64,000 nt of DNA. It comes from JBIYSM02 sp044759095 (lineage in GTDB: Bacteria; Bacillota; Bacilli; Brevibacillales; Brevibacillaceae). Under the pieces are notes generated by a model, which did no database searches, was not told the origin of the DNA, and saw nothing but the letters and a program-made list of their open reading frames with translations. Below, in pieces: positions 1 through 7,467 of the stretch. The number at the start of each line of letters is the position of its first letter. Position 1 is the stretch's first letter. Both the position numbers and the translations under genes were made by a program. The stretch is taken from NCBI RefSeq assembly GCF_044759095.2, contig NZ_JBIYSM020000002.1:1-64000 (forward strand), in the 5' to 3' direction.

Positions 1-140
1 TTCGGAATCTGGGCTCATAACCTCAGAAGAGCAGCCCAAATGGCCAAATAAGCAACGATTAACGGATACAGTTACACGGTAGCCCCCTGAGATTCACCAC
101 AATGAGATGCTTCTGCCAAAAAACGATTTTTTCAGGAGTA

Positions 141-194
141 ACTAGCTAGCGCTGCGCCGGGCGGGGCCCCGAACCCTTTCCTAGTGGCTGTATT
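141..194 (-). repeat. Dispersed GC-rich intergenic repeat, copy R1 (truncated)
   Basis: This copy shares the core GCCGGGCGGGGCCCCGAAC and the distal CTGTATT with five other intergenic sites in the window (6501, 11675, 26001, 41897, 51689). It lacks the CCCACCC arm that starts the other copies, so the first hairpin cannot form here. It lies about 85 bp before the acyltransferase start. The rest of 1-278 holds no recognisable gene. Confidence 0.75.
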
Positions 195-225
195 GAATGT
201 CCAATTTTATTCATTCTCATACACC

Positions 226-254
226 AAAAAAGCGCCCCAAGCAATCAGGGCGCT
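226..254 (-). terminator. Leftward intrinsic terminator before the acyltransferase gene
   Basis: A 7-bp stem (AGCGCCC at 231-237 with GGGCGCT at 248-254) is followed on the minus strand by six T residues. No minus-strand gene ends here. The nearest one, ending at 1427, has no visible terminator of its own, so this may end its read-through transcript (inference). Confidence 0.6.
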
Positions 255-278
255 ATGGAGAGAACATCAGGAGGAACT

Positions 279-1424
279 ATGAATACCAATCGAAAGGGGT
301 CATTTCAGGATCTGAATGCCCTTTTTGTCTTTGGCGCATGTTCTGTCTTGCTGATTCACATCCTCGGCTTTTTCATCGAGGCTCAGGCAGAATATCCCTG
401 GAATGACGACATTGAGGCTCTTGGCATTATCTTGTTCAGGTTTGGTCGTTCCCTTTTTATTTTTGCTACAGGCATGCTGCTGTTTTACTGGTACAAGCAC
501 AAGGACATGGACTGGGCAGCCTTCTGGCGAAAACGCTGGAAGGTCATCGTTCTGCCTTATGTGATCTGGACCGCCATCTATACGGTTTGCAAACTGCAGT
601 CTCTGGACCCGACCGTCCTGGTTCCGCAGTTTTTGGACAGCCTGCTGACAGGCAGTTCGTTCTATCATCTCTATTACATTCCGCTGTACCTGCAATTGAA
701 TCTGCTGTTTCTCCTGTGCAAGCGGCTGTTTGAGCGGTATCTAACCTTCCCGCTCCTCACTTTTCTGTTCTTTTTGCAGATCGGTGTGTACCTTGTCTAT
801 CACTATCTGTTTGTCGATCCGCTCGTCTTTGGGATCGACTGGACGTCTCATCCGCTTCTGGAATTGGCTCAACACAGCTACATTTATGGGCAAAATTACG
901 CCTATATGTATCTGTTTCATTTTTCTCTCGGCGCTTACGCCGGTCTGTACGTGGAAAACTGGCGGACATGGGTGAATCGTTTGCGGGTGCCGTTTTCCCT
1001 TTTGACAACGATTTTTGCCGTGTGGATTGCCGCACGATACCTAAGCGGCGATGCAACGTATGAGGACAGCCTGAACATCTTTCATCCGCTATACTTCGTC
1101 TATACTACGAGCTTCCTGGCAGCGTTCTACCCGGTGTCCTCGTTTCTCGGCAACATCCCCGTACTGAGCGGCTGGCTCTCGAAGCTGGCGAAACACAATA
1201 TGGCGATCTATCTGGTTCACCCGTTCATCCTGTTTTTACTGGAAAGTCATGTCATTTTTCGATTGAACTGGTCGACGCCCGTTTTGATTGCAGTCATGTT
1301 TGTGATCACACCGCCGCTTTGTATTTTTCTGTACGAACACACCTTCCTCTCCTACTGGACACGGGGTGGACGCCCGAAACCGCAGAAGCGCCGTAATCTG
1401 GTCATAAAGACACACAGTGCCTAA
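279..1424 (+). CDS. Acyltransferase 3 family integral membrane protein
   Basis: Predicted 381-residue polytopic membrane protein of the OafA/acyltransferase-3 type. Members move acyl groups onto cell-envelope sugars or lipids; the substrate here cannot be read. About ten hydrophobic segments span the protein, and a histidine in the first (near residue 27, in LIHILGFF) fits the family. The ATG at 279 is chosen because AGGAGG lies at 269-274; an ATG at 255 has no ribosome site. The gene converges on the next one with two bases between stop codons and has no terminator directly after it. A basic tail (GGRPKPQKRR) follows the last membrane segment. Confidence 0.75.
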   Translation: MNTNRKGSFQDLNALFVFGACSVLLIHILGFFIEAQAEYPWNDDIEALGIILFRFGRSLFIFATGMLLFYWYKHKDMDWAAFWRKRWKVIVLPYVIWTAIYTVCKLQSLDPTVLVPQFLDSLLTGSSFYHLYYIPLYLQLNLLFLLCKRLFERYLTFPLLTFLFFLQIGVYLVYHYLFVDPLVFGIDWTSHPLLELAQHSYIYGQNYAYMYLFHFSLGAYAGLYVENWRTWVNRLRVPFSLLTTIFAVWIAARYLSGDATYEDSLNIFHPLYFVYTTSFLAAFYPVSSFLGNIPVLSGWLSKLAKHNMAIYLVHPFILFLLESHVIFRLNWSTPVLIAVMFVITPPLCIFLYEHTFLSYWTRGGRPKPQKRRNLVIKTHSA

Positions 1425-1426
1425 CG

Positions 1427-2128
1427 CTATTTTTCAAAACGCATCGTTTCCTCGCTGTACCGGAGCAGTTCGTATGAGCTTCTTTCCATCAGTGTCACTC
1501 CGGTAGCATCCAGCGTGCGCTCCAGTCGAAAATAGACCATTTGGTTGTTGCTCAAATCAAACTGTACGTTTCCATCGACGAGGTCAACCGTCTCTTGTGC
1601 CCTATGGCTGTGGGCCACGCCGCTCCACGCTTCGGCGTAGCCCTGAGGCGTCCAATGGATGACGTACAGTTTGTTGTCTTGTATGCCGGTTCCGCCGAAT
1701 CCGCTGGTCAGCACCAGAAATTCACCCTTGCCGATCACCTGCAGGCCGTAAACCGGCTCCATTTTTGTATAGACAGGCTGGTACGCACCGTTTTGTTTCG
1801 CGTACAATACAAATACTCCGTTGAGACGATCCAACGAAATGTACGCGGCAATCTCCGGCTCCGGGTTGGTCTCCGGCGTTTTTGGCGCCATGTTTATCTG
1901 AACGGCGGTGATCAACTCTTTCCTGACCATCGATCTGGCGGGTTCGGGAAAACGTTCACGCAAATCATCTGCCAACCAGTCCGGCACAATCAGCTTACCG
2001 AAATCATCATCCGATTCTTCCCTCGCGTACGCCTCTGTCAACGGTTCCACTTGCTGCCAAAAAAGCGATCCCATCCCTGCTGCAAATAGAACCAGGATAA
2101 AGAGAAAACTCCACGTCTGTTTTAGCAT
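1427..2128 (-). CDS. Hypothetical membrane-anchored extracytoplasmic protein
   Basis: Unrecognised 233-residue protein. Residues 5-25 form one hydrophobic segment, probably an uncleaved signal anchor because no lipobox cysteine follows. The rest is soluble, acidic and lacks cysteine. Short strands with glycine turns (VIGKGEFLVLTSGFGGTGIQDN) suggest a beta-rich, possibly propeller-like fold outside the membrane, but that is a guess. GGAG lies ten bases before the ATG. It faces the acyltransferase gene with two bases between stops. A role in envelope modification with that neighbour is possible but rests only on position. Confidence 0.6.
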   Translation of the reverse strand: MLKQTWSFLFILVLFAAGMGSLFWQQVEPLTEAYAREESDDDFGKLIVPDWLADDLRERFPEPARSMVRKELITAVQINMAPKTPETNPEPEIAAYISLDRLNGVFVLYAKQNGAYQPVYTKMEPVYGLQVIGKGEFLVLTSGFGGTGIQDNKLYVIHWTPQGYAEAWSGVAHSHRAQETVDLVDGNVQFDLSNNQMVYFRLERTLDATGVTLMERSSYELLRYSEETMRFEK

Positions 2129-2285
2129 GGCGTATCATCTCCAAAAAAAGGAATTTCCATCTTGCTTTAAGACGTTTGAAACAGTCTAAAGGTTACGCCT
2201 TCTTTCCTGCAATCTCCTAATGTATTTGCACAGGGATTTCCTGCATACTAGTCCTAGGAACGATGGGTTCCACACCTCGATACTT

Positions 2286-2312
2286 TGCCTAGCGACAAGC
2301 TAGGCATTTTTC
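2286..2312 (+). terminator. Rightward intrinsic terminator upstream of cbpB
   Basis: TGCCTAGC (2286-2293) pairs with GCTAGGCA (2299-2306) and is followed by TTTTTC. It lies upstream of the plus-strand cbpB gene and beyond the start of the minus-strand gene at 1427-2128. The only upstream plus-strand gene is the acyltransferase ending at 1424. It may end that transcript, or act as an attenuator or small-RNA terminator ahead of cbpB. Confidence 0.65.
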
Positions 2313-2404
2313 TCGTACGGCTACCGATCTCACTCTACATACGGTATCATAGAAGGGTACGCTTCAAACAGAATCGATTTGAGTGGAAAGGTGGTGGACT
2401 TTGT

Positions 2405-2839
2405 TTGAATCAGGATGCGCGGTTTCTCAACACAAAAATCAAAGACCTGGTCATTGCCTCAACCAAAGTCGCTCACGTGCAATTGGGCAATTCGCTGGAA
2501 CACGCTCTGCTTGTTCTGATCAAATCCGGCTATTCCGCCATTCCGGTACTGGACAGCTCGTACCGGCTGCACGGTCAAATCAGCACAACCATGATTTTGG
2601 AAAAGATTTTGGGAATGGAACGCTTCGAGTATGAAAACTTGCACCAGCATACGGTCGACCATGTGATGAACACCAATATCCCCCGAATGAAGGAGTCCGA
2701 CGATTTTTTGAAAGCGCTCGAGCTCTCGATCAACCACCCATTTGTCTGCATCGAGGACGATCAGGGGATTTTCCAGGGGATCCTGACACGAAAAGCAATA
2801 CTGGCTTTGGTGTACCGCCACTTCCGCCAGCTGACCTAA
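2405..2839 (+). CDS. cbpB: CBS-domain cyclic-di-AMP receptor CbpB/DarB (YkuL family)
   Basis: A 144-residue protein made of two CBS motifs (about residues 10-70 and 80-140). It closely resembles B. subtilis YkuL/DarB, for example in KVAHVQ, LEHALLVL and KSGYSAIPVLD. The known homologue binds cyclic-di-AMP and, when free of it, stimulates the (p)ppGpp enzyme Rel and pyruvate carboxylase. A TTG start at 2405 is preferred: AAAGGTGGTGGA precedes it at good spacing, and the protein then starts as MNQDARFLN, like its relatives. Upstream in-frame codons encode an unconserved extension. An intrinsic terminator at 2286-2312 lies in its upstream region. Confidence 0.85.
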   Translation: MNQDARFLNTKIKDLVIASTKVAHVQLGNSLEHALLVLIKSGYSAIPVLDSSYRLHGQISTTMILEKILGMERFEYENLHQHTVDHVMNTNIPRMKESDDFLKALELSINHPFVCIEDDQGIFQGILTRKAILALVYRHFRQLT

Positions 2840-2843
2840 AGAA

Positions 2844-2872
2844 AAATCACCTGATCCCTCAGGTGATTTTTT
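2844..2872. terminator. Bidirectional terminator between cbpB and the yheC/D gene
   Basis: AAATCACCTGA (2844-2854) pairs with TCAGGTGATTT (2859-2869). T residues flank the stem on both strands, so it can serve both convergent genes. The stop codon of the minus-strand gene lies inside it. Confidence 0.85.
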
Positions 2873-3920
2873 GTTCCATCAAGCTCTTTGCATACTCCAT
2901 CGGATGGCGGTACGTTCGCTCGAACATGTTGATTTCGCCTGCTTTGTAAAATGAATAACGTTGATCCCTCACGTTTACCTCGATCAGATAGGGATTCCCC
3001 TGCAGATCCACGCCCATATCCATCCCCAGATCGGCAAGGGATGGAAAGTGACTCCCGTACTGTTTGGCGATGGCAATTGCTGCCTGACTGATTTCATCCA
3101 GGACTCGCTGGTGCTCCTCCTGAGAAAACGACGGAGCAAGCGCCTGCGCGATTGGAACGGCACTCCCGCCGCGAGAAAGATTACTCAGCTTGTTCTTCTG
3201 GTTTGCCACTTTTGCCACCATGCCGGATACGGTCCACTGTCGCTCCGCGTTCTTCTGAACCGACACGCGAATGTCGAACGTCCTGCCTTCATACAGAGCC
3301 AACGGCACTCCTTGCTGGATGAGAAACCTTCTCTTTCCCACCCAGCGGGCGATTTCTCCGATTAGATCCCGCTTTGTCAATAAATGCCGATGCTTGGATG
3401 CGACAGAGAGGAATCGGTCACCCTGCCGCTCGATTCGGACGACACCGATCCCCACAGAGCCTATGGAAGGCTTTACATAGACGATGCGGTATCGGTCCAA
3501 AAATTGCAGAAGATTTGCACGCGTGTACGGAACGGTGTGAGGCAGGTATCTCCGTATCTCCGGATTTTTCCACAACATGTGATGCACTCTGCCTTTGTCC
3601 CTCACAACCAGACCATTGAACACCTTTCGTGTCCGGCTCAGAAACTGGATTACTCTTCTGCTTGCCGCGTCTCCCGTCAGCACCCGGTTGTGAATCACGC
3701 GGGGGAGCCGTGTCACGCGAGGCGTTAGCCCTTTTCCGTTCCAAAAGTATCCTTTTACAGTTTGGGCCTGCACATTGACGTGCCGCGGGTGAAAAAAGAC
3801 GGGTTCCAGCCCCAGTTGGCTGCCTATCTCCACATAATAAGGCAAGTGTTCATACGTTTTGTTGCCCTGAATGGCACTTTCCATAATGGACCAGTCTAAC
3901 ATGATGCCAACTCTGTTCAC
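2859..3920 (-). CDS. YheC/YheD family endospore coat-associated ATP-grasp protein
   Basis: A 353-residue member of the YheC/YheD family, predicted ATP-grasp ligases found in spore formers and linked to the spore coat. The N-terminal part (about residues 1-130) precedes a C-terminal ATP-grasp domain. It contains YVKPSIGSVGIGV near residue 150, a nucleotide-binding type segment, and DLGMDMGVDLQGNPYLIEVNVR near the end, whose acidic residues and asparagine fit the metal site. The start is a GTG with GGGGG six bases before it. The natural substrate of the family is not established. It stands alone between a convergent terminator and a 150-bp gap. Confidence 0.8.
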   Translation of the reverse strand: MNRVGIMLDWSIMESAIQGNKTYEHLPYYVEIGSQLGLEPVFFHPRHVNVQAQTVKGYFWNGKGLTPRVTRLPRVIHNRVLTGDAASRRVIQFLSRTRKVFNGLVVRDKGRVHHMLWKNPEIRRYLPHTVPYTRANLLQFLDRYRIVYVKPSIGSVGIGVVRIERQGDRFLSVASKHRHLLTKRDLIGEIARWVGKRRFLIQQGVPLALYEGRTFDIRVSVQKNAERQWTVSGMVAKVANQKNKLSNLSRGGSAVPIAQALAPSFSQEEHQRVLDEISQAAIAIAKQYGSHFPSLADLGMDMGVDLQGNPYLIEVNVRDQRYSFYKAGEINMFERTYRHPMEYAKSLMEQKIT

Positions 3921-4066
3921 GTATATCCCCCATCTGGCTGGCGCATCTGCGCCGGTTTTCTCCCATGCAAGCCAGTTCCGTCACGCGGAGGATGCTTGCA
4001 ACAAATTCTCTTGTTAGGGTATGAGGGATCAGCAGGAAGAGCGTGCCTATTTTTGGATGGGTCCCC

Positions 4067-4098
4067 AAAAAAGCGCCGTTCCAGCTAGGAACGGCGCT
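4067..4098 (-). terminator. Intrinsic terminator of mnmM
   Basis: A perfect 11-bp stem (AGCGCCGTTCC at 4072-4082 with GGAACGGCGCT at 4088-4098) is followed on the minus strand by a six-T run. The mnmM stop codon lies in the loop. Confidence 0.9.
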
Positions 4099-4642
4099 CA
4101 ACGGCCAACAGAAACGGTGCCTGGTTTTGTTGATTCAAATACTGATACTTCAGCACGAGGTACTCGGATTGATTCAACTGCCGACAATACTGTTCCACGG
4201 CATCCTTTTCCACCTGACCGGCAGGATGTCCCCAGTAGATCATGATGGTCATGATGCCTCCCGGGCGCAGCAGTGACAAACCTGCCTCAATGGCTCGCAG
4301 GGTACTCTCCGCTTGGGTGGTAATGTCCTTGTTGCCGCCGGGGAGATACCCGAGATTGAACATGATCGCCCCTACCGGCTCCGAAAGTTTGCTCATTTCC
4401 TCGTGGCTCGCCAGGAAGATTCTTACCCTCTCCAGCACGCCTTCCCGCTCCAATCGTTCTTTCGTTCGCTCAATTGCCTGAGGCTGGATGTCATACGCTG
4501 TGACGGTTCCCTCCCGTCCTACCAGTTGGGCCAAAAACAGGGTATCGTTACCGTTACCCATCGTCGCATCAATTGCGCGATCTCCCGCTGTCACCCTTTC
4601 GGCAATCAGCCGTCTTGCTACTTCCAGTACATTGGGAAACAA
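4085..4642 (-). CDS. mnmM: Class I SAM-dependent methyltransferase, YtqB/MnmM family
   Basis: A 185-residue Rossmann methyltransferase. AIDATMGNGNDTLFLAQLV (about residues 25-43) is the SAM-binding motif I, and MFNLGYLPGG (about 97-106) fits the catalytic motif of the YtqB family. The B. subtilis and S. aureus members have been identified as MnmM, which methylates 5-aminomethyluridine at the tRNA wobble position. A TTG start at 4642 is chosen because AAAGGAGGAAGA precedes it and the product then matches relatives in length. A longer in-frame ATG at 4744 would overlap the upstream gene by 83 bases and has no conserved extension. It follows the yhfI-like gene by 19 bases, probably in one transcript. 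Confidence 0.8.
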   Translation of the reverse strand: MFPNVLEVARRLIAERVTAGDRAIDATMGNGNDTLFLAQLVGREGTVTAYDIQPQAIERTKERLEREGVLERVRIFLASHEEMSKLSEPVGAIMFNLGYLPGGNKDITTQAESTLRAIEAGLSLLRPGGIMTIMIYWGHPAGQVEKDAVEQYCRQLNQSEYLVLKYQYLNQQNQAPFLLAVERRS

Positions 4643-4661
4643 CGCTCTTCCTCCTTTTCTG

Positions 4662-5408
4662 TCAGGAAAGTTCCAGTTGCAGACCGATCTCGGCGGCGTA
4701 GCAACGACCACAGGTATATGCGGCGGCTTCCGCCAGTACTTCATCGGATCGGTATGTATGATACAGATGCGTCACCATCAGAGAGCGACACTGCAATTTC
4801 TCTGCCACTTCCGCAGCTTGCCGCACGCTGAGGTGGCCATTAGGCTGGCTGGGCTTGTTTCGATCGAGATAGGTGCCCTCGCAGATAAACAAGTCCGCCC
4901 TTACGGCAAAGTCTTCCCACGCCGTATTTGGACCACTGTCTGCGCCGTATACCAAGGTTTTGCCATCCGCTTCGATCTTGACAGCGAAACAAGGTACGGC
5001 ATGATCCGTCCGTAAAAAAGTAAGGATTGCGTCGCCCAGCCGAAGGGAGGTATTTTCGTCGATCGGATGAAAGCTGGTTGCCTGCCGGTAGCTCATGTTG
5101 CCTTCCGACACCTCTGGATCCCTCGGCCCGTAAATGGGTAGCGGTTGATCCTGCGGACGATCTCCGAACAACTGATGCACCATCATGCCGTACTGCAGCA
5201 CACCTGTATCGGCGATATGATCGTGATGGTAATGGGACAGGATTACGGCATCCAGCTGATAAAGCGGACGGTATTTTCCCAGTTGGCTAATCACACCGCT
5301 GCCGCAATCCAACAGCAGGGAAAGGTTTTTCGTCTCGACCAGGTAACCGGGCGTCGCTCCACCCGGTCCCGGATACGGGGACTGGCAACCCAATACAGTT
5401 ACGCGCAT
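4662..5408 (-). CDS. MBL-fold metallo-hydrolase, YhfI-like
   Basis: A 248-residue single-domain metallo-beta-lactamase-fold protein, close to the YhfI group and related to ribonuclease Z. SHYHHDHIAD (about residues 58-67) supplies the HxHxDH zinc site. Later ligands are visible as DHAVPC, GADSGPNT and the C-terminal MVTHLYH. The first residues MRVTVLGCQSPYPGPGGATPGYLVE are typical of the family. It lacks the long exosite arm of tRNase Z, so tRNA 3'-processing should not be assumed. It is divergent from ykvI across about 50 bp and is probably transcribed together with mnmM. Confidence 0.8.
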   Translation of the reverse strand: MRVTVLGCQSPYPGPGGATPGYLVETKNLSLLLDCGSGVISQLGKYRPLYQLDAVILSHYHHDHIADTGVLQYGMMVHQLFGDRPQDQPLPIYGPRDPEVSEGNMSYRQATSFHPIDENTSLRLGDAILTFLRTDHAVPCFAVKIEADGKTLVYGADSGPNTAWEDFAVRADLFICEGTYLDRNKPSQPNGHLSVRQAAEVAEKLQCRSLMVTHLYHTYRSDEVLAEAAAYTCGRCYAAEIGLQLELS

Positions 5409-5461
5409 AAATGAACCGCTCCTTCACATAGGATGGATTAAGGTGGGACAGGAGGTTTGAC

Positions 5462-6499
5462 ATGCAAACGACATGGAAACCAATTTTGCAAATTGCCTTT
5501 ACGTATATAGGAACTGTCGTGGGTGCCGGTTTTGCTTCCGGGAAAGAAATCGTGGAATTCTTCGTCCAGTACGGAACAAGGGGATTGCTGGGAATTCTTT
5601 TGGCTGCTTTTCTCTTTATCTGGGCAGGGGTACGTGTCATGATTATCGCCTACCGGATCCGGGCGGAATCCTACCAGGATATCAGCACCTACCTGTTCGG
5701 AAAAACCGTGGGTACCGTTTTTAACATGGTGCTTCTCACTGTTTTGTTCGGGACGACCTCCGTCATGTTGGCGGCCACGGGAGCCATTTTTATGGAGTCG
5801 TTTCACCTGTCACCGCAAATTGGCATCTGGTTAAGCATGATGGCGATCTTCGTGGTAGCCAAACGCGGACTCTTGGGCATTCACTCCGTCAATGGCCTGT
5901 TTGTTCCAATGTTGATCTTGTTTACCTTTCTCGTCTTTCTCTATACGCAGTCGTGGGAGACCGGCGAGGTTGTCGTGGAAACCGTACGCCCTTGGGTATG
6001 GTTGAGTTCACCTCTTTATTATGTTGCCTTAAACGTCTCTCTTACGCAAGCTGTTCTGGTTCCCATCGGCAGACAAAGTCGCAGCGAACGGCCCTTGATC
6101 TGGGGCGGATTGCTGGGAGGGGCCGGGATTGGTTTGCTCCTCTTCCTTGCGTACTGTTCCCTGTCAACGCGCATGCCGGAAATACTGGAAGCGGAAATGC
6201 CGATGATCTCCCTGCTGCACGGTTTGGGAATAGGCATTCCCACGCTGTTTGCCTTGCTCGTCTACGGAGAAATCTTTTCCACCCTGGTAGCAAATGTATT
6301 CGGATTGGCGGAACAGTTGAAACAGCTCACGCGCTTTCGCCCTCCCGTTATCCTCTGCGGCATTTTATCCGTTTGTTATCTGATCAGCTTCGTCGGCTTC
6401 GGCTCCCTTCTTCGCCTGTTGTATCCGCTGTTCGGGCAGTTTGTCGTATTGTTCCTGTTCATGCTCCTGTACCGTCAGTTGCGAAACCGTACAGTTTAA
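5462..6499 (+). CDS. YkvI family membrane protein (APC-like transporter)
   Basis: A 345-residue polytopic protein with about ten hydrophobic segments. The first carries GTVVGAGFASGKEI (about residues 17-30), a glycine-rich helix break typical of the LeuT/APC fold and diagnostic of the YkvI family. The substrate of the family is unknown; distant similarity suggests small-molecule or amino-acid transport. GGAGG precedes the ATG at suitable spacing. The gene is divergent from the yhfI-like gene and convergent with korB, ending at a shared terminator. A copy of the dispersed repeat begins two bases after its stop. Confidence 0.75.
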   Translation: MQTTWKPILQIAFTYIGTVVGAGFASGKEIVEFFVQYGTRGLLGILLAAFLFIWAGVRVMIIAYRIRAESYQDISTYLFGKTVGTVFNMVLLTVLFGTTSVMLAATGAIFMESFHLSPQIGIWLSMMAIFVVAKRGLLGIHSVNGLFVPMLILFTFLVFLYTQSWETGEVVVETVRPWVWLSSPLYYVALNVSLTQAVLVPIGRQSRSERPLIWGGLLGGAGIGLLLFLAYCSLSTRMPEILEAEMPMISLLHGLGIGIPTLFALLVYGEIFSTLVANVFGLAEQLKQLTRFRPPVILCGILSVCYLISFVGFGSLLRLLYPLFGQFVVLFLFMLLYRQLRNRTV

Positions 6500-6500
6500 A

Positions 6501-6536
6501 CCCACCCGGCAATCGCTACCGCTTCGCCTGGTGGGG
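6501..6536 (-). repeat. Dispersed GC-rich intergenic repeat, copy R6 (first hairpin only)
   Basis: CCCACCCGGC (6501-6510) and GCCTGGTGGG (6526-6535) form a ten-bp stem with one mismatch, around a loop like those of copies R2-R5. The GGGGCCCCGAAC module and the distal CTGTAT end are absent. It begins two bases after the ykvI stop. Confidence 0.65.
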
Positions 6537-6556
6537 GACGCACCGATTATAGAAAG

Positions 6557-6590
6557 AGAAACCTCCCCCGAACGGGAGAGGTTTCTTTTT
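6557..6590. terminator. Bidirectional terminator between ykvI-family gene and korB
   Basis: AGAAACCTC (6557-6565) pairs with GAGGTTTCT (6578-6586), with further GC pairs inside. CTTTTT follows on the plus strand and a T-rich stretch on the minus strand, serving both convergent genes. Confidence 0.9.
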
Positions 6591-6600
6591 ACCCAACGTC

Positions 6601-7467
6601 TTATGCGAATTCTGCAACGAGCTTCGCGAAGTCTTCTTCGCTGAGACGAATGTCTTGGCCAGCCAGACCTTCTTCCTTGAAGCCGGGTACCATTTGCTCA
6701 TAAGATTTTTGTTCGGTGTTTTGATAGATGAGACCCGTAATCAAGCCTTTGTACTGCATGGAGAAAGACATTGCCTTGATGCGGTCGTGCGGATCGTAGC
6801 CTTCGATGCTGTCAACCGGCACGATATTTTCCTTGAACCAGTCGTAGGTGTTTACCTTGTTGTAGGTCACACACGGGCTGAATACGTTGATCAGGGAGAA
6901 GCCTTTGTGCTTGATCCCCATTTCGATCAGCTCGGTCAGACCTTTCAGGTCGCTGGAGAAGGACTGCGCCACGAATGTTGCGCCCACGGACAGAGCCAGC
7001 TCAACCGGAGACAGAGCGGACTCAATGGAACCAGCCGGTGTAGACTTGGTTACGAAACCGGTCGCCGAACGCGGAGAGGTTTGACCTTTGGTCAGACCAT
7101 AGATTTGGTTGTCCATCACGATGTAGGTGATGTCCATGTTGCGACGGATCGCATGGACGGTATGCCCCATCCCGATCGCGAAACCATCGCCGTCGCCGCC
7201 GGATGCGATCACCGTCAATTCACGGTTGGCCATTTTCAGCCCCTGCGCGATCGGCAGTGCACGGCCGTGAATACCGTGGAAGCCGTAGCAGTTTACATAT
7301 CCGGAGATACGACCGGAACAACCGATACCGGAAACGATTGCCAATTGTTCAGGTTCGAGGCCGACGTTAGCAGCTGCGCGTTGAATCGCCGCCTGTACGG
7401 AGAAGTCACCACAGCCTGGACACCAGTTTGGCTTTACATTATTGCGAAACTCTTTCATAGTCGCCAT
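6601..7467 (-). CDS. korB: 2-oxoacid:ferredoxin oxidoreductase, beta subunit (KorB-like)
   Basis: A 288-residue thiamine-diphosphate subunit that decarboxylates a 2-oxoacid and passes electrons to ferredoxin, giving an acyl-CoA. CPGCG is at residues 16-20, and GDGDGFAIG (91-99) followed by N120 is the magnesium/ThDP-binding motif. The two-subunit layout with a gamma-alpha fused partner fits the 2-oxoglutarate/2-oxoacid group found in many aerobic Bacillota; 2-oxoglutarate is likely but not provable from sequence. The ATG at 7467 has AAGGGG ten bases before it and overlaps korA by 29 bases, suggesting translational coupling. It ends at a bidirectional terminator. Confidence 0.9.
   Translation of the reverse strand: MATMKEFRNNVKPNWCPGCGDFSVQAAIQRAAANVGLEPEQLAIVSGIGCSGRISGYVNCYGFHGIHGRALPIAQGLKMANRELTVIASGGDGDGFAIGMGHTVHAIRRNMDITYIVMDNQIYGLTKGQTSPRSATGFVTKSTPAGSIESALSPVELALSVGATFVAQSFSSDLKGLTELIEMGIKHKGFSLINVFSPCVTYNKVNTYDWFKENIVPVDSIEGYDPHDRIKAMSFSMQYKGLITGLIYQNTEQKSYEQMVPGFKEEGLAGQDIRLSEEDFAKLVAEFA

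Noticed and set aside
3940..3957. GGCGCA/TGCGCC hairpin upstream of the yheC/D gene as a terminator
   Set aside because: There is no T run on the minus strand and no plus-strand gene to end here.
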